Source: Welwitschia mirabilis
Taxonomy: Eukaryota > Gnetophyta > Gnetopsida > Welwitschiales
Assembly (NCBI GenBank): GCA_051453625.1
Contig: JBOZIK010000001.1
Location: 185,481,886-185,545,885, forward strand
Length of the DNA stretch: 64,000 bases
Direction of reading: 5' to 3'
How positions within the stretch are numbered: position 1 is the first letter of the stretch; each line of letters starts with the position of its first letter. This document shows, piece after piece, positions 49,467 through 62,840 of this stretch. A program made the position numbers and the translations under genes. The notes under the pieces are model-generated. The model had not been told where the DNA came from. It ran no database searches and saw only the letters and a list, made by a program, of their open reading frames with translations.

Positions 49467-52214
49467 ATAGATCCTAACAAATAAAAAATTCTTTTATAAT
49501 TTTAATATTGTAGATATAAAAATGAATTTCTAAAATGAAATAAAGTTTTATGAGTCAATGGATACTAATTGCAATCTTAAGAAATGACATTAAAAACTTG
49601 TAAGTTTTAATGTTTAAAGTCATTCCCTAGTTTTTAATATATGGGTAGCACTTTTAAATTTGTAATAATTGGATGGTATATTATAATATAAGTAACCATA
49701 GTCATTACTTATTCATTAAGAACTACAAAGGTGTTCAGAGATTACAAAGGATTAGGTTGATTCATAAAGGTATGATTAAGATTATTAGTATTTGAAACAT
49801 TATGGTTCTAGATATTAGGAATGATTATTAATAATAAAATATATCAAGAAAGTCTACCTTAAAAGGACATAAGAAATTTCCTAAATGCTTTTAGGATGTT
49901 TATTTAAGAAATGCCCTAAAAAGCTTTATCATAATCGCTATGAGGCTTTAGAGAATTTTTTTTATAAACACCATAAAAAGACATACTTTTAGGGAATTTC
50001 TTTAAGGACAATTATATAAACACCCTAAAATGATCGAGCTTTTATGATTTTTGTTTGGCTTTATAAATTCCCTAAAAACTAGGATTTTAGGGTATTTTTC
50101 AATACATGTTCTAAAAAAAAATGTAAACTTAATAAAAATAATAATAATGTATTCCAAGCCTAGCTTTTTATCACATGTATGCTTATTTTTTCCCCTAAAA
50201 ATCACAATTAATAATATACATAGTTTTAGATTATACATGATTTTACTGATGCATTTCATAGTTTTAAAGATTTTTTGAAATCATAGTTAATACATTTCCA
50301 TCTTTATCTAAAATGGTTATATGTACGACTTACTCTACTTCCTCAGTTTAATCTCTTTCTTTCATTTTTATCAATAAAAAGGCTTAAGAAAAGGGTACGT
50401 AACATTGGTATAAGGATTCTTATGTATTTATAATATTTATAATCTCATTGAACTTCATGTTAAAATCATATTATAATAGTTAATGTCAATTAAAGTAGTA
50501 GATCATAGATAATAAAATATTACTCAGTATGTTAAAGAGACCTAAAATAATTAAATAAAAAAGAAAAGAACATGAAACATTACTCCACCTTATTATTTGC
50601 CCTGGCATTTCTAGTTTTCTTATAATGCACTTATAGAAATGCAAAATAAGCATAGTATTATCATTTTAAATGAATCAAACTAAGCAAGTTCTTAATCATG
50701 AATTATAAATATTTATTGGTATCTAAATAAATTCTTCCAATGCATCTTTGAATAGATGGCTACATCTTTGTGATATTTTTATGAATGTTCTTTAGAATCA
50801 TGAGTTGTATAGCAACCATTCTATAGATGATCAATGATAGATACTAATGTGACAATTAGGGCATAAAGAAATTAAAAGAAACAAAAGAATACAACTTCAA
50901 GGCTAAGATAGTTAAAAGAAACAACAATCAATGGACAAAAAATTTAAGATAAAAGTTAATTTTAGGAAGTCCAAAATTTACCTTGTGCATTCCTCTAATA
51001 GAGCCAAGTAAATAAATATCCAAGTGCTCAAGATACTAGAGGATGAATAGATTAAAATATAAAGTGTCATTTATATTTACAAAATCATATCAAACTTATA
51101 CTTGCATAGACTTATGAAGAAAATGAAAAAATTATTTAATAATTAGAGTAATGTGTTCCTCTTAGGAAAAATCTTCATTGCTTGATATCTAGAAAAATAT
51201 TATTCCTATTAGACATCTAGACAATACAAGCTTTGCTATCTTAATTAGCAAAAATTAATGTAGATCAAAAAACTAGTTCTAATGAAGAAAAAATATTTAG
51301 CAACTACATTTAGTAATAGTTCAATAAAAAATAGAGCACAAAAAATGGAATTTTTCCTAATTACTAAAGATGAATCTTTTATTGATCATAAGAGGTATAG
51401 AAACAAAGAAAGAAATGAATCTTTATATGATCTAAAGGATACATTCCTAAATCATGGTTTACTTTAGAACCTTAACAACCTCCAAAAATAAAGAGGAAAG
51501 TAGAAGATTAGTTCAAAAATAGTTTTAAGTTTAGGTGCAAACCAATGAATTTTCATATTTCTTTTCTTTTTTATTTTATGTAATCATAATTTTTTTCCTT
51601 TATTGTAATAGTAATAAACCTTTTTAGTAAGAAGTAAAATTTTAGAAGAAATAAAGTCATTTATTTTATTTCTAGTTGATCAGCTACTTCAATGCCTAAA
51701 TATTCCCCTTCTTATAGATCATTTCCAAGTTCTTGATCATCATCTATGAAGGCTTCTCATGTTTCCAATCATCACCTAAAATCATAAAGCAATGGTTATG
51801 GTTTTTATAGAAATAATCAAGATGTAAATCACATAAATATGAAGATAAGGATAGAAGCTAAGGCATATAGACTAAGGTAGATAGTGAAAAATAAGATAGA
51901 TAGTAAAAAATAAATGAGATTATCCAAAGTGGAGTATAGAAATAATGTGAGAGAAATCAAGATCTAACATTTTTTGTGATGAACAAACTAATAAAAAGAA
52001 TAGATTCTTTGTAAATTGTATGGTTTCTTTCATTAAATAAATAGTATTCTTGTGCTTATTGATGCCCTAAAAAAATCATGAATTGTCAATGTTCATAGTG
52101 TGGAAGAGTCTTCATGAGATTCCAAAAACATCATAAAGATGTGTCCAACTATCCAAAGAAACAAAAATTTCCCTAGCATCCAATAGGAACATCTAAGTAG
52201 ACTCATAATATTTC
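49467..52214. other. Unassigned AT-rich sequence
   Basis: Holds the CCCTAAAA-rich candidate element at 49841-50112 and little else that I can name. The + strand frame at 51282-51467 (61 codons, rich in Lys and Asn) has no recognised domain and no context to support it. Confidence 0.4.
49841..50112. repeat. CCCTAAAA/TTTTAGGG-rich candidate short element
   Basis: CCCTAAAA or TTTTAGGG-type octamers occur in both orientations near 49914, 49987, 50023, 50070 and 50085, with weaker forms near 49880 and 49945. The pattern parallels the CCTTAAAA/TTTTAAGG repeats in the 287-bp element at 12501. The left edge ATATCAAGAA (49841-49850) matches that element's end at 7 of 10 positions; no right end is clear. 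Confidence 0.4.
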
Positions 52215-54505
52215 CAATATACTAAGCATTCTTTATGTATTCAAATGGAAAGTGTGATACTCAAGAAACATCCTAGTCAAATCTCACACTATAATAAGTA
52301 CCAATTTCTTCAAGAAGTTGATAAACCTTATTAAAAAAAACATGAAATAATAAACATAATATGAATCATAAGCTTTGGTGCATTAAAATAAATTAATACA
52401 TAACATAATAAAGTTTAATATATTTACTATTATACATAAATGATTGTTCATTAAGAGATCCTCTCTTTTTTTTAATAGCTTTTATAAACTAAATTTATAT
52501 TTTTGTGTGTTAAGTAATGTATTTTTATCCTCTCATCACAGTTATTGCTATATAATATTTATAATAATTAAACTTTGCTTTACCATCTAATCATTTCACA
52601 TTAGTTTTTTAATTATATTAAGATTATCTAGCTTATTATGATGATGTCATAAAATTAGAAGAGAACTATCATTAAGTTTTTTAGGATTTTTTTAATAATT
52701 TGGATTTTTATATTTTCCAACTATATTATTTAAAATATGAGTGAATAAAATTTCCATATTGTAATCAAAATGAAATAATAAAAGATTTAATTGTAATTTT
52801 ACAATTAATCAACTAAAGAACTAGCATCTAAACCATAAGCCCTATACATGACACCTTAGAACTAAACCAAGAAGCTTTCAGCCTTTGATCTCTACCTACC
52901 ATTAATATTAGAAACAAATAAAATAGAAATCACTATAAGAGACTAAGAGCTAACCTAGCAATCTAGATAAAAATCTTTTTTCAGTCTTGTGAAAGAGATT
53001 GAATAATACATGTATACTTTATCTAGCTTCTCACACAACTAAAGCAATAAATATAAGAGGATTGTTACACCAAAATGCCCTTGTGAATGACTTAGATTTT
53101 TGTTAAAAGTGTTATTAGTATCCTTTATTATCAAAATTAAAAATAGTATACTTAGACATCACCCAAAAAGGGCTACAACAAAGATCTACCTTCTTGGCAT
53201 CATATGAAAGTGATTTGGGGTAGTAATAAAAGAATTAAAATGAGGAACCATAGAATTTGAATAAGAATTAGACTAACTAATTATGACAATGATGAAGGAT
53301 CCATATTCATCATATACATGGTAGAATAACTTGAAGTAGAAGAAGGTATTACCCCTATAACATGTTATTAATCATGTAACTAATGAGTAAAGATAATAAT
53401 TTTCAAAAATAATAAGCCCCATTAAGAATCATTTATGTATCCAAATGGGAAGTCTAAAACTCAAGAAACATTCTAGTCAAATCCCACACCATAATAAATA
53501 CTAGTTTATTGAATAAGTTGATAAATCCTATCAAAGATATTATAAAATAATAAATACAATACAAAGCATAAGCTCTGGTTATTAACATAAAGTAATACAT
53601 AACATAGTAAATCATAATATCTTTTACTATTATACATAAATGATTGTTAATTAGTAGATCCTATTTGTTTTTCATAGTTTCTATAAACTAATTTTTTTTT
53701 ATGTGTTAAGTGATGTATTTGTATCCTTTAGTCCAAGTTATTAATAAATAAAATTTATAGTATTTAAATTTTTTTACCATCTAATCATTTCACATTAATT
53801 TTTTAAGTATATTAAGCTTACTAATCTATTGTGATGATGTCACAAAATCAAATAAGGGTATCATTAATTTTTCTAGGATTTTTTTCAATTATTTAGATTT
53901 GCATTTTTTTAACTATATTATTCAACATAATAGTGAATAAAGTTTCCACAATGCAATCCAAATGAAATAACAAAAAATTCAATTTTAACTAATTTTCTTT
54001 CTTTTATAACCACCTCACTATAGGATTAGCATAAAAAACATGAGTCCTGTATAGAAGACTTGGATTAAACTAGGAAGCCTCCAACCTCTCACTTCTACAT
54101 ATCATTAGTGTTGAAAACAAAGAAAGGAAGCATACTACAATAAACCAAAGAGACAACCTAGCCATTTGGGGAAAAAAGTCTTTAGTTTCACAAAACCAAA
54201 GAAATTAGTATCAGAGGATTATTTTACTAAGATACCCCTATGAGAGATTCAGATCTTTATCAAAACTATTATTACTATTCTTTTCTATTAAAATTAAAAG
54301 TTGCATACTTAAACATCACATAGAAGATCTAAATCACACAATTCAAATAAAGATTAGACTCACTAATAACAATGATAATGAAAGATCCATTTTCATTACT
54401 AAACATGGCAGAACAACTTGAAGAAAAATAAGGTAACCCTATTGCAACTTAGTGCTAGTTCTACAATTAATAAACAAAGATAAGAATTTTTAAAAATTAA
54501 TAGAG
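52215..54505 (+). repeat. Tandem direct repeat, unit about 1.2 kb, two copies
   Basis: Copy 1 spans about 52215-53415 and copy 2 about 53416-54505. Collinear landmarks: TTTATGTATTCAAATGG (52232) and TTTATGTATCCAAATGG (53432), CCATCTAATCATTTCACATTA in both (near 52583 and 53778), and GTGATGATGTCA-like phrases. Copy 2 is shorter by about 110 bp. Identity looks like 75-80 percent by eye. I recognise no coding domain; the unit could be an old LTR pair without an internal region, or a piece of CACTA B 3' sequence. Confidence 0.75.
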
Positions 54506-56390
54506 TATTAATTCTATAGTGAATTTTTAATTATTAGATGAAGTACCACCTCTATAACAATGCTTAAGATTGAAGGAAGTTCTAATTCCAATAAACTTAG
54601 AAAAATTAAGTAAAGAAAATGATGTTATTTTAATTATCTATGATCTACTATTTTATGATCAACACTCATTCAATTGATTATTTCTAGTGCATAATGGATA
54701 TTTGATCATGGCTTATAATGTCAAATGAATTGTTATTCAATAACATAAAAAAATTATGTTTTTCAACTAGAAACACAAATTTCAATCTTGTGACTTATGG
54801 AAAACCTTCCTTGAACTAAATTTATCTTCTACCAAAGAAAGTTTATAACTTTGAGATGAGTGGATCAAGATCTAATCACTTTGCATAATCCTAAACCATT
54901 GTAAGTTGATAACAAACTATCATAATAGTCTTTAAAAATAATGAAAACCTAGCCTATCTTAACACACATACAATATGTTCTGTGGCTATCTTTGCATACA
55001 TAAAAATTTAATATTAATATTTTTATGATAATAATAACTTTTTGGATCACTGCTAATTCTAAATCACCTTGGAAGATCCACTCTTAATGCCATGTGTAGC
55101 ATGTACTTCTGGATTACATTATTAGAAGTTTTTAAACAAAGGCCTACAACATCTATAACTTTCAAATATCCTTTTCTACTAATGGAAATTGAAAAACATT
55201 TTTAAGGTCTTTTGGATAGTGGCAATTAAATCATGAAATAGATAATACTTTTATCATTCAAGAATGTGAATATTAGCTATCCTATGTAAATTCATAATAA
55301 TATCATATAAGTAAAAAAATGGATAGATATTGAAATATAATATCCAAGAATCTAGACATCAATTAATATTTAGTATTGATATTTTAGGAAATTCAATATA
55401 GATCATACACTTATTATGATATTAGTAGAAACACTCCTTCTTTTTCTTACTTCCATGTGTTGTATGGACTCAAAATCATCTCCATTATTGAGGGAATTTT
55501 ATGGGCAGACTATGATGAATATGTGGATGGATAAGACTGTAATGTCTATAGAATATACCCCATATACAATGATAACTTTTCCTTATTTATTATAAGGTTA
55601 TCATTATGCATAACATGAAAAAAAAAGGTTAATATGTATTGTGGTTAGAGGTTCTCTTCTTAACCTATAGTCATTTTTATAGTTAACAAGATTAAAAATA
55701 GTACATGAATACTATTCTTTAATGTAAAATATTAAATTGTTTAATAATTTTCAAAATTTTTCATCTTAAAAAAGAATGTAATGAATTCAAATAAGAATGA
55801 CATAATACACTAATATATAATATTCCCATTAATAATTATTAAAAGGTAAAGATGCATTTATTTATGCAAAATTTTTCTTTGTTATGATTAAAACTATTAC
55901 ATGACAAATAATATCATTAATATTAAACTAGAGAACATCAAAGATGTTACACAAGTATTAAAGAACTTCTGTCTTGAATTATATCAATAGTTTATAAAGC
56001 AAACAAATGGGTGTAAGTTACCAGGAAGGTTAAATAACTATAGTATAATTTTTTAGCTAATAGGTAATGACATTAACCCCAACATCTCCAAGGGTTATGG
56101 TAAAACATATCTTGAAAAAATAACTCAAAGTTTGAAATTGTAATATGCTCCAATCTAACTTCGTAAGCACTGCCTCCAAGTTGTCCATGATGATTCAAGC
56201 ATGTAGGATTTATTCAAAAGTATTTTTGCAATATTTATAGTGTTGGCATAAGAATTCTTTGAAAATTATTCTTTATTAATTATAATAATGATGTTAGTAG
56301 TGGTTCCTCCTAACCTATAGAATAAGTAATCTTAATGTTCGATATGAAATTTAACTATTACTAAAATTACTAAAAATATTACATTATCAT
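54506..56390. other. Unassigned sequence downstream of CACTA B genes
   Basis: No domain or repeat recognised. It lies on the 3' side of the minus-strand CACTA B genes and may belong to that element. Confidence 0.35.
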
Positions 56391-56606
56391 TTACCTCCAA
56401 CATATTGGAAAGGCCATGAAATAAACTAATATTTTTCCTTCTTTAATGTGGTTTTCGTCCACTATCAAGGGCATTCTAGGATTTCTTACTATTTCCACAA
56501 ATATGAGAATAAGTCCTTCTTTCAAGTTTTCATTATTAAGCATAAAATTTGAGTTCCTATTTATAATTAATCTTGTTGCTACAACCTTCTTGTATATATC
56601 TACCAA
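56391..56606 (-). pseudogene. C-terminal domain of CACTA ORF2 (element B)
   Basis: An open minus-strand frame of 71 codons contains LILIFVEIVRNPRMPLIV, then GKILVYFMAFPICWR before the stop. This resembles the domain after Transposase_24 in plant CACTA ORF2 proteins, with a V-x-V-x-x-x-P-x-x-P-L-x-x-P core and a final WP motif (here FP). It is the better preserved relative of the piece at 24385-24545. The ATG at the start is probably not a true start; the domain is part of a larger broken ORF. Confidence 0.55.
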
Positions 56607-56999
56607 TTCATAAGGTAATATATTTTTAGCCTAAAAAAATTTAATTTAGTGATGGAATAGATAACTTAAATTACTATTTAAATAAGGCATCATGAGTTTA
56701 AATAGTTTTACCACTAGACGTATTTGGTAATGAATTTAAATTGACTTCCTCATGCATAATGCTACATTTAAATAATTGACCTTTATTTAACTAGAAAATA
56801 ATAAAATATATGGGTAAATATAATTGTCATTTCTTCATTAAACTGGTAAGGGACAATTATAGATCTATTACCTTCATTAACTGATTACTTATAGCTATAG
56901 ATAAATGCATGTTGCTAGATTGAAGTATCCTCAAACTAATTCCATCCTGTGTTTTAAATATCAAGTTGAAACATGATATAGATTATAATGGCATAATAG

Positions 57000-58035
57000 A
57001 AAATAATTATTCCTTCCTACCTTAGGATCTACTTGCTACATAATCTTTAGAATTTTAGACATTTTTTCTTCCATCTACTATTGATTTCTTAATCTATTTT
57101 CTTTCATCTCTTATTCATTTCTTAACATCTTTTTAGTTTTCTATTACTAATTTATTTTAAGTTTCCTAATCTCCTTTTTAAGTTTATTTAAATTATGAAT
57201 TAATTAGGATAAGATCATATAAGATATTTCTTTATAAAAGCAAGTTTAAATTGTTGATGTAGCACTAATAGCTTGAACTCTCCTAAGATAGTTGAAACAT
57301 AGCACACATGCAATGCAATCATCTTTAACAATTGATATGCTGCTTAGGTCCTCTTCAATAACTTTATCTACTTTCTTCTATATGAAATAGTACATATGTT
57401 GGTTAAAAAATCTATATTTAGAAAATTATGAGTTAAGCAATAACTTCTTATAATAATTTTCTTATTCTTGTGTAGTTGTTAATTCACTTAGTATTATGTA
57501 TGTCTTTTTCCATACATGTACACAATCTATCACAGCTGATAAATCACCAAGCTCAAGTTTTTTATGAATAAAGTTGTATTATTAGAAATAATAGTTAAGA
57601 AGAAAATCTGTTTTAGCATTGATATAATTTGTTAACATATCATCTTCTATTTGTTCCATAGATTTTCACCCACTAATATAATGTAGAACTTGTTGCTCCT
57701 TAAATCTTTTATTTGTTTCTCTCAATTTCTATTACCATGAGAAAAATATGAATATTAAGAATTTTTATATATTAGCTTCAAATGAATGCATTTAAAAATA
57801 ATATTAAAATTCTTGAAATGCATCTTAATACAATTGTTATTCCTTTGACCCCAAGTGTGTTACTATCTTCTATCACTATTATAGTTGAATATTCTTAGGA
57901 ATATGTGCAAGCCTATTTGCATCATTATCATAAGGATCATAAAAGGTTATTTCTCCTTGGTTTTTACATTCATACCATGTTGTATTAATCTTTTTAAATA
58001 TGAAGTACTTTTTCTCTTTAGATAATGCAAATGTT
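57000..58035 (-). pseudogene. CACTA ORF2, Transposase_24 and coiled-coil region (element B)
   Basis: At about 58015-57870 the minus strand reads INTTWYECKNQGEITFYD, then PYDNDANRLAHIPKNIQL, and W-x-x-IVTHLGS, matching the Transposase_24 core (W-x-x-x-K, YDND-x-x-R, then a W-x-x-L-V block). Near 57330-57280, DDCIACVLCFNYLRRVQ corresponds to the D-x-x-x-x-V-L-x-x-E-x-x-G-R-V-R signature. Below it, 57180-57020 encodes Lys/Glu/Asn-rich heptad-like sequence typical of the coiled coil that follows. Stops are frequent. Confidence 0.65.
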
Positions 58036-58309
58036 TTTTGTATATTGTAGACATGTTACATGTGAATATAATTAATATAGGCAAGTTCATATTTGAAGAA
58101 CTTAATCAATACTAATTTATGTTCACCATCTTTCTTAAATCATTTTTAAGATGCTTAGATACTTATTTCTAGCCTTTATGAGTTTTTAGTGTAATTTTAT
58201 TATCCCTTACTATTTTCTTTAAGTATGGCAATAATTTTTTCTCATATGGACCAATCACTTAGCCTCTTTCATGCCATCTTAGTTGTATCTTCTTATGAGG
58301 CCTAGGTTT

Positions 58310-60272
58310 GATTAAATTTAGGTATTTTGGTTTACTTCTTTTTCTATTGAGATTTTACTATAATGTTTACTCTAATACAAAAATGTGATGTCCATAATTC
58401 TAAGTTAAAAAATTCAACAATGCTTTAATACTAAAATGTAATGTCTAGCTCTAAACATTCAATGGTGTAACAAAATTATTAGTAAGTAAGTGGGTTATAA
58501 AACCTATAGCTAGGTGANNNNNNNNNNNNNNNNNNNNNNNNNNNNNNNNNNNNNNNNNNNNNNNNNNNNNNNNNNNNNNNNNNNNNNNNNNNNNNNNNNN
58601 NNNNNNNNNNNNNNNNNATATAGTATCTTGTGAAGACAAGCTAATTACTTATTTTTTCCTTTAGTCAAGAGAGTGAGTTTATTATTAGTTTGATGCTTTT
58701 ATGAAGAAATAATCATTTACACTCTACATAATTACAACATAATTTACTAATTGAGAATTTAAAAGTTTATTTTTTTGTGTTCTTTTTTTCTTCAATTATT
58801 TTCCTCTATTTAATTCTTAGCCTTTTACAAAGTATTTTAACTTCATAGATTTCTATTAAATATCACCAAAAAACTACTTGTTTGTATTTTATCTATACCA
58901 AATAATTATAACTTTTTTATGTTTTATATAGAGTGTACTACCTCATTTGATGATCTGTGATTCTATTAGTTCCATTGACTCATTCAATGATCTCTGGGTT
59001 CTCACATTCACCTGCCTTATTCAATGATTTGTAGAATTCTCATTTTTATGAGATTATAAAAATATAAGATATTACAAGAAATATGAACAAGATTCATCAT
59101 GAAAAAATAGTTCCTCAATAAGAATAACTTGAATTACAATCTCATCAAATTCCAAAAGATTTTTTCAAGAAGACAATAGAAACTGAAATTCATTGATCAA
59201 TATTGTAAATTTTTTTGAGAAGTAGTAAAGAAAACACCTAAATAACCTTAAGATAATTGCAAGAAAAATGAATAAATAATAGAAATGTATATAAAGATGC
59301 ATATAATAATATGACCACTCAAGGATGTAAGAAGTAAATGGTACCATACAAGAATTTAAGAAAATATCTTAAGACCATACCTAAACTTTAATGTTTAGAT
59401 TTTAGCTTCAAGAATGCTACTCCTCAAGATTTTAAGACTCCAAGATAGATCTTCATAAGGCATTACAAGGCTAAAAGCCTTTTTCTAAGAATTAAATCTA
59501 AAAAAATACTCCTATTTATAAGAACTTAAAATAAATATAGAGCTTTAAGAGTTGCACAATCAACTACTATCTTTATAAAATAGTTTTAATTCCACTTCCC
59601 TACTCCACTTCACACTTGATCACTAGGAATAATAAATAATAATTATGCTTGCCATAAATAATAAATAATCAATAAGACATTAGTAGCAATAATAATATAT
59701 TCCATAACCATGATAGTAATTAAAATTTAAAATAAATAAGAATAAAATAAATTCAAACATTAAACAGTTCCATTCATTACAATAATTACAAATCCATAAC
59801 TAATTGGTATTTTCTAAAATGAAAAATTCTAAAGAATTAATTACAATTATTTTACAAGAGAAACTAATAAAAAAAATGATTATGAGACTATTAGTTAGCT
59901 ATAGAATAAAACATACTAATCATGGTATTTAAATGTAATAGTTTACAAAAAGAAATTAAAATAATATAACCACTACTTCAGCCACTAATTTAACCACTAA
60001 AGATTATAATCAAATAACCAAGGAAGTACTACCAAAATAATATTATTAATTATGATTATTACAAGAAGGCATGCATTTAAATTAATAATTATAGTACAAA
60101 AGATTTCCTCAAAGCAATTACATCTAAATAATAATAAAATAAATAGAGAATAACTAAAGAATACAGTAATTAAATTAGCTTAGTGGACTTCATAATAATA
60201 AATTATTTTAATTTAGTTTTTAATTAACTAATTAGGCTAGATCTTTATACCTTTAAAAATCTGGATGTAACA
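58310..60272 (-). repeat. Solo LTR related to the Tekay/Del-like family, inside CACTA B
   Basis: The segment ends with ATCTGGATGTAACA (60259-60272), like the LTR start of the 38-49 kb element on the minus strand. Near 58371-58393 it carries the phrase CTCTAATACAAAAATGTGATG, matching the end repeat TTTAATACCACATTGTAAT of that family. A CATACC then TCAAGA/CCAAG/GGCTT-rich stretch (59380-59500) is also shared. No second LTR or internal region accompanies it, so it is a solo LTR. The low-coordinate boundary is uncertain by about 75 bp. Confidence 0.65.
58518..58617. other. Assembly gap, 100 N
   Basis: A 100-N placeholder within the solo LTR. The flanks are not duplicated. The 62-codon frame crossing it is an artefact of translating N. 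Confidence 0.95.
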
Positions 60273-61329
60273 TTTACTTTCTTCTACAAGTAATCACTTA
60301 TTCACCTAATAATATCAAAAATAAAAGAACAGATAAGTGATAAGTTCTTAATATATATTCTTACTTAAGACTATTATAGATGTTCTTTATTCTTAATGTT
60401 AAGGAGCATTAGCAAGGTCAATTCCTATAGAGAAACAACCATTACAAGATTTCGTATCTCCCATTCTTTGTTTTTTCTTCTTCCCTATCTACCCTTATAA
60501 AATGTGAAATATATTGTATTATTAATAAATATTACATAAGTAAGTCAAAACATGTTGATTTAAAATGTATGACAAAGTTAATAAATGCAAGTATACCTCT
60601 ATCACTTTTGTATAGAATGATTATTTTAAAATATGTAAAAATTCATTTAATTTTATCAAACATTAGGAAAGAAACATAAAAATTCACTATCAAATTTTTA
60701 TTTCATATTACTATCATCATTAAAATTTTAAAAAATGGATATTATATAAGATCCTATATTAACTTTAGACAATAAGATTATGAAGTAATTTTTTTCAACC
60801 TTTTAGAGGACATAACAATCTTATTAGTTAATTAATGTGACTCCTTAAAGGATTGTCAAGGTTTTTAAGGAGTGATGATTAAATGTTTCTTTCATTAGAA
60901 CTTTTAATTAGATGTTTATGTTAGATTTACTAAATTAATAGAAAATACACATTTTATATGTCTTATTAAGAAATTATCTATTATAATTATTTATGTTAAA
61001 ATAAACCAAAGTTGAGTGCCTTAATACTACCCAAAAGTAATGATATAGAGATGTTAGTTGAAGCATTATCTTTTTCAAACTTATAAGGTAAATATAAATA
61101 CATGAAATAAACTAGAAATCTATTAAGAAAGAGTGAATTTCATTTGTATAATAAATTATGCTCATTACATAAGGATTTCATAACCTAACAAGTGCCAGTA
61201 TCAATGGTAGTATCCTTAGAATTTTTTAATCTAGTTCATTTTTCTAATGTCTGCATCATTCTTCTCATCAAGAAGATCACTATGATGGATAGATGAAAAT
61301 TCATCTTCCCTATCTTATTTTACTAGAAA
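60273..61329. other. Unassigned part of CACTA B between DUF4216 and the solo LTR
   Basis: No domain recognised on either strand. The position predicts the end of TNP2 and the start of ORF2. Confidence 0.4.
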
Positions 61330-61725
61330 ACATTCTTCATTTTCACTCTCATCATATACATGTCTCAGTTAAAATGATGCTAGAATACTTCAGGAAGGAT
61401 TCGTAATGTCTTTTATGTAAGAAACTAGTGATTCTTGACTAGCTAATATGAATGGTTCATCTTGTTCACAATCATCCCTGACATATTTGGTTGTGTTAAT
61501 AAATGTAACATCATACTAATCCTTCTTTATATTAGCTTTTTGAAGAACATCTAATAACTAACATTTGAATAGCACAACATTGAACATGGAACTATAATCT
61601 AATACAACTATATCTTTTAAAATACCATAATAGTTTACATCATTACATAAAGGATTTTTATTATTTTCACTTAATACGCAAGTATTATTTGCTATTACAA
61701 AGACTCCACTACTTTAACATATAAT
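61330..61725 (-). pseudogene. DUF4216 domain of CACTA TNP2 protein (element B)
   Basis: The minus strand reads GVFVIANNTCVLSENN, then NDVNYYGILKDIVVLDYS and FNVVLFKC, then QDEPFILASQ (about 61715-61420). These are the YYG-x-L-x-D-I-x-x-L-x-Y, V-x-L-F-K-C and EPFILASQ motifs of DUF4216. The frame runs well apart from three stops, including one at the usual FKCDW tryptophan/aspartate position. It is the clearest single CACTA domain in the window. Confidence 0.9.
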
Positions 61726-62464
61726 ATCTATGTCTCTCTTTTTATCTAAAATCTATAACAATTAATTACATATCCCTTATATCTTACTACATGCTTGCTT
61801 GAGGGATGTGACAATCATTTTACTTCTTTGTCTAGTTTATCATCGAGTAAGCCTTCTTCCCTTAACTTATTAATCTAAAATATATAAAAACTTATTTTAA
61901 ACATAAAAGATGAAAAAATTAAATTCATAACTTTTTATAGAATGTATTATTTCTAACATGCTCTTCAAACCAACTAAATTTATCTATATGCATTTAAAGT
62001 TGTGTAAAGTTTTTCATTTCTAGAAATCCTTTACAAATTTCTTTTAGATGTTGACTATACAAATAAGAAATTAATAATGTTTACAAAAAAAAATTAGAAT
62101 TATGAATTTTGATTGACTTATCTTATGTATGACTCAATGCAATAGGTATCAAACAATACATAACTATGTACTTATTCAATTTCTATTTTAGTTAATATAA
62201 TTTTCTCTATACTACCTAGTGATCTTCCTTTTGGATATAAAGATGATTCACTAGATTTATTATTAAGAAACTCATTATGTTGTAAATAATTTTCAAAGGT
62301 TTGAATATTTATCATATATTTTTAGCAAAAACTTAATACCTCATCTATTATAAATTCTTTTAAAATGAATACCTCTGGTTTGTTCTTATTTCTAATATAA
62401 CTAGTAAGACTTTTAAGAATATTCATGGTAGGTATGTAAAAACTATATAGTTATTTAATAGTCA

Positions 62465-62840
62465 TTAAAAATCTAAATTTATTCTAAAAAAAGTATGCTT
62501 ATTGCCTTTTAATAGGATACATCCATTGATATTGGACATGCCCAAAAAAAACCTAATCTCTCTTATCAAATTAATAGGTAAATGCATCATGATATTAAAG
62601 AAACAAGAAGAAAGTATTCTATCAAGATCATAAAGTACAAGAGAAATCCTTAAATTTAGTTCCTCCAATTTTTTATATTAATTTCTTTATGGTAAATTGC
62701 CTTAAAGCATAGACATAACTAAATTATTGAAGGATACACCTTGGATAGAAGCAAGTTCCACAAAGAAATAAGAAGAAATTGTTACAAAATAACATAGTAG
62801 ACATGGCTCTTAAGCCTAAAAATTCTATGCTAATTTTGTA
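62465..62840 (-). pseudogene. DUF4218 region of CACTA TNP2 (element B)
   Basis: LKSHVYYVIL (about 62815-62785) starts the domain in one frame. After frameshifts the 67-codon frame 62668-62465 gives LRISLVLYDLDRILSSCFFN and IMMHLPINLIREIRFF, matching the C-x-L-E-R-I-F-P-P-A-F-F-D-I-M-x-H-L-P-x-H-L-x-x-E-A motif. The tail aligns with the WMYPIER region, but the tryptophan and arginine are lost. Confidence 0.85.

Noticed and set aside
49860-50100. Interstitial telomere repeat (CCCTAAA)
   Set aside because: The copies are dispersed, in both orientations, mostly eight-base CCCTAAAA, and not in tandem.
51282-51467. 61-codon + strand frame possibly of a small basic protein
   Set aside because: There is no recognised domain, no supporting context, and the length is expected by chance in this AT-rich sequence.
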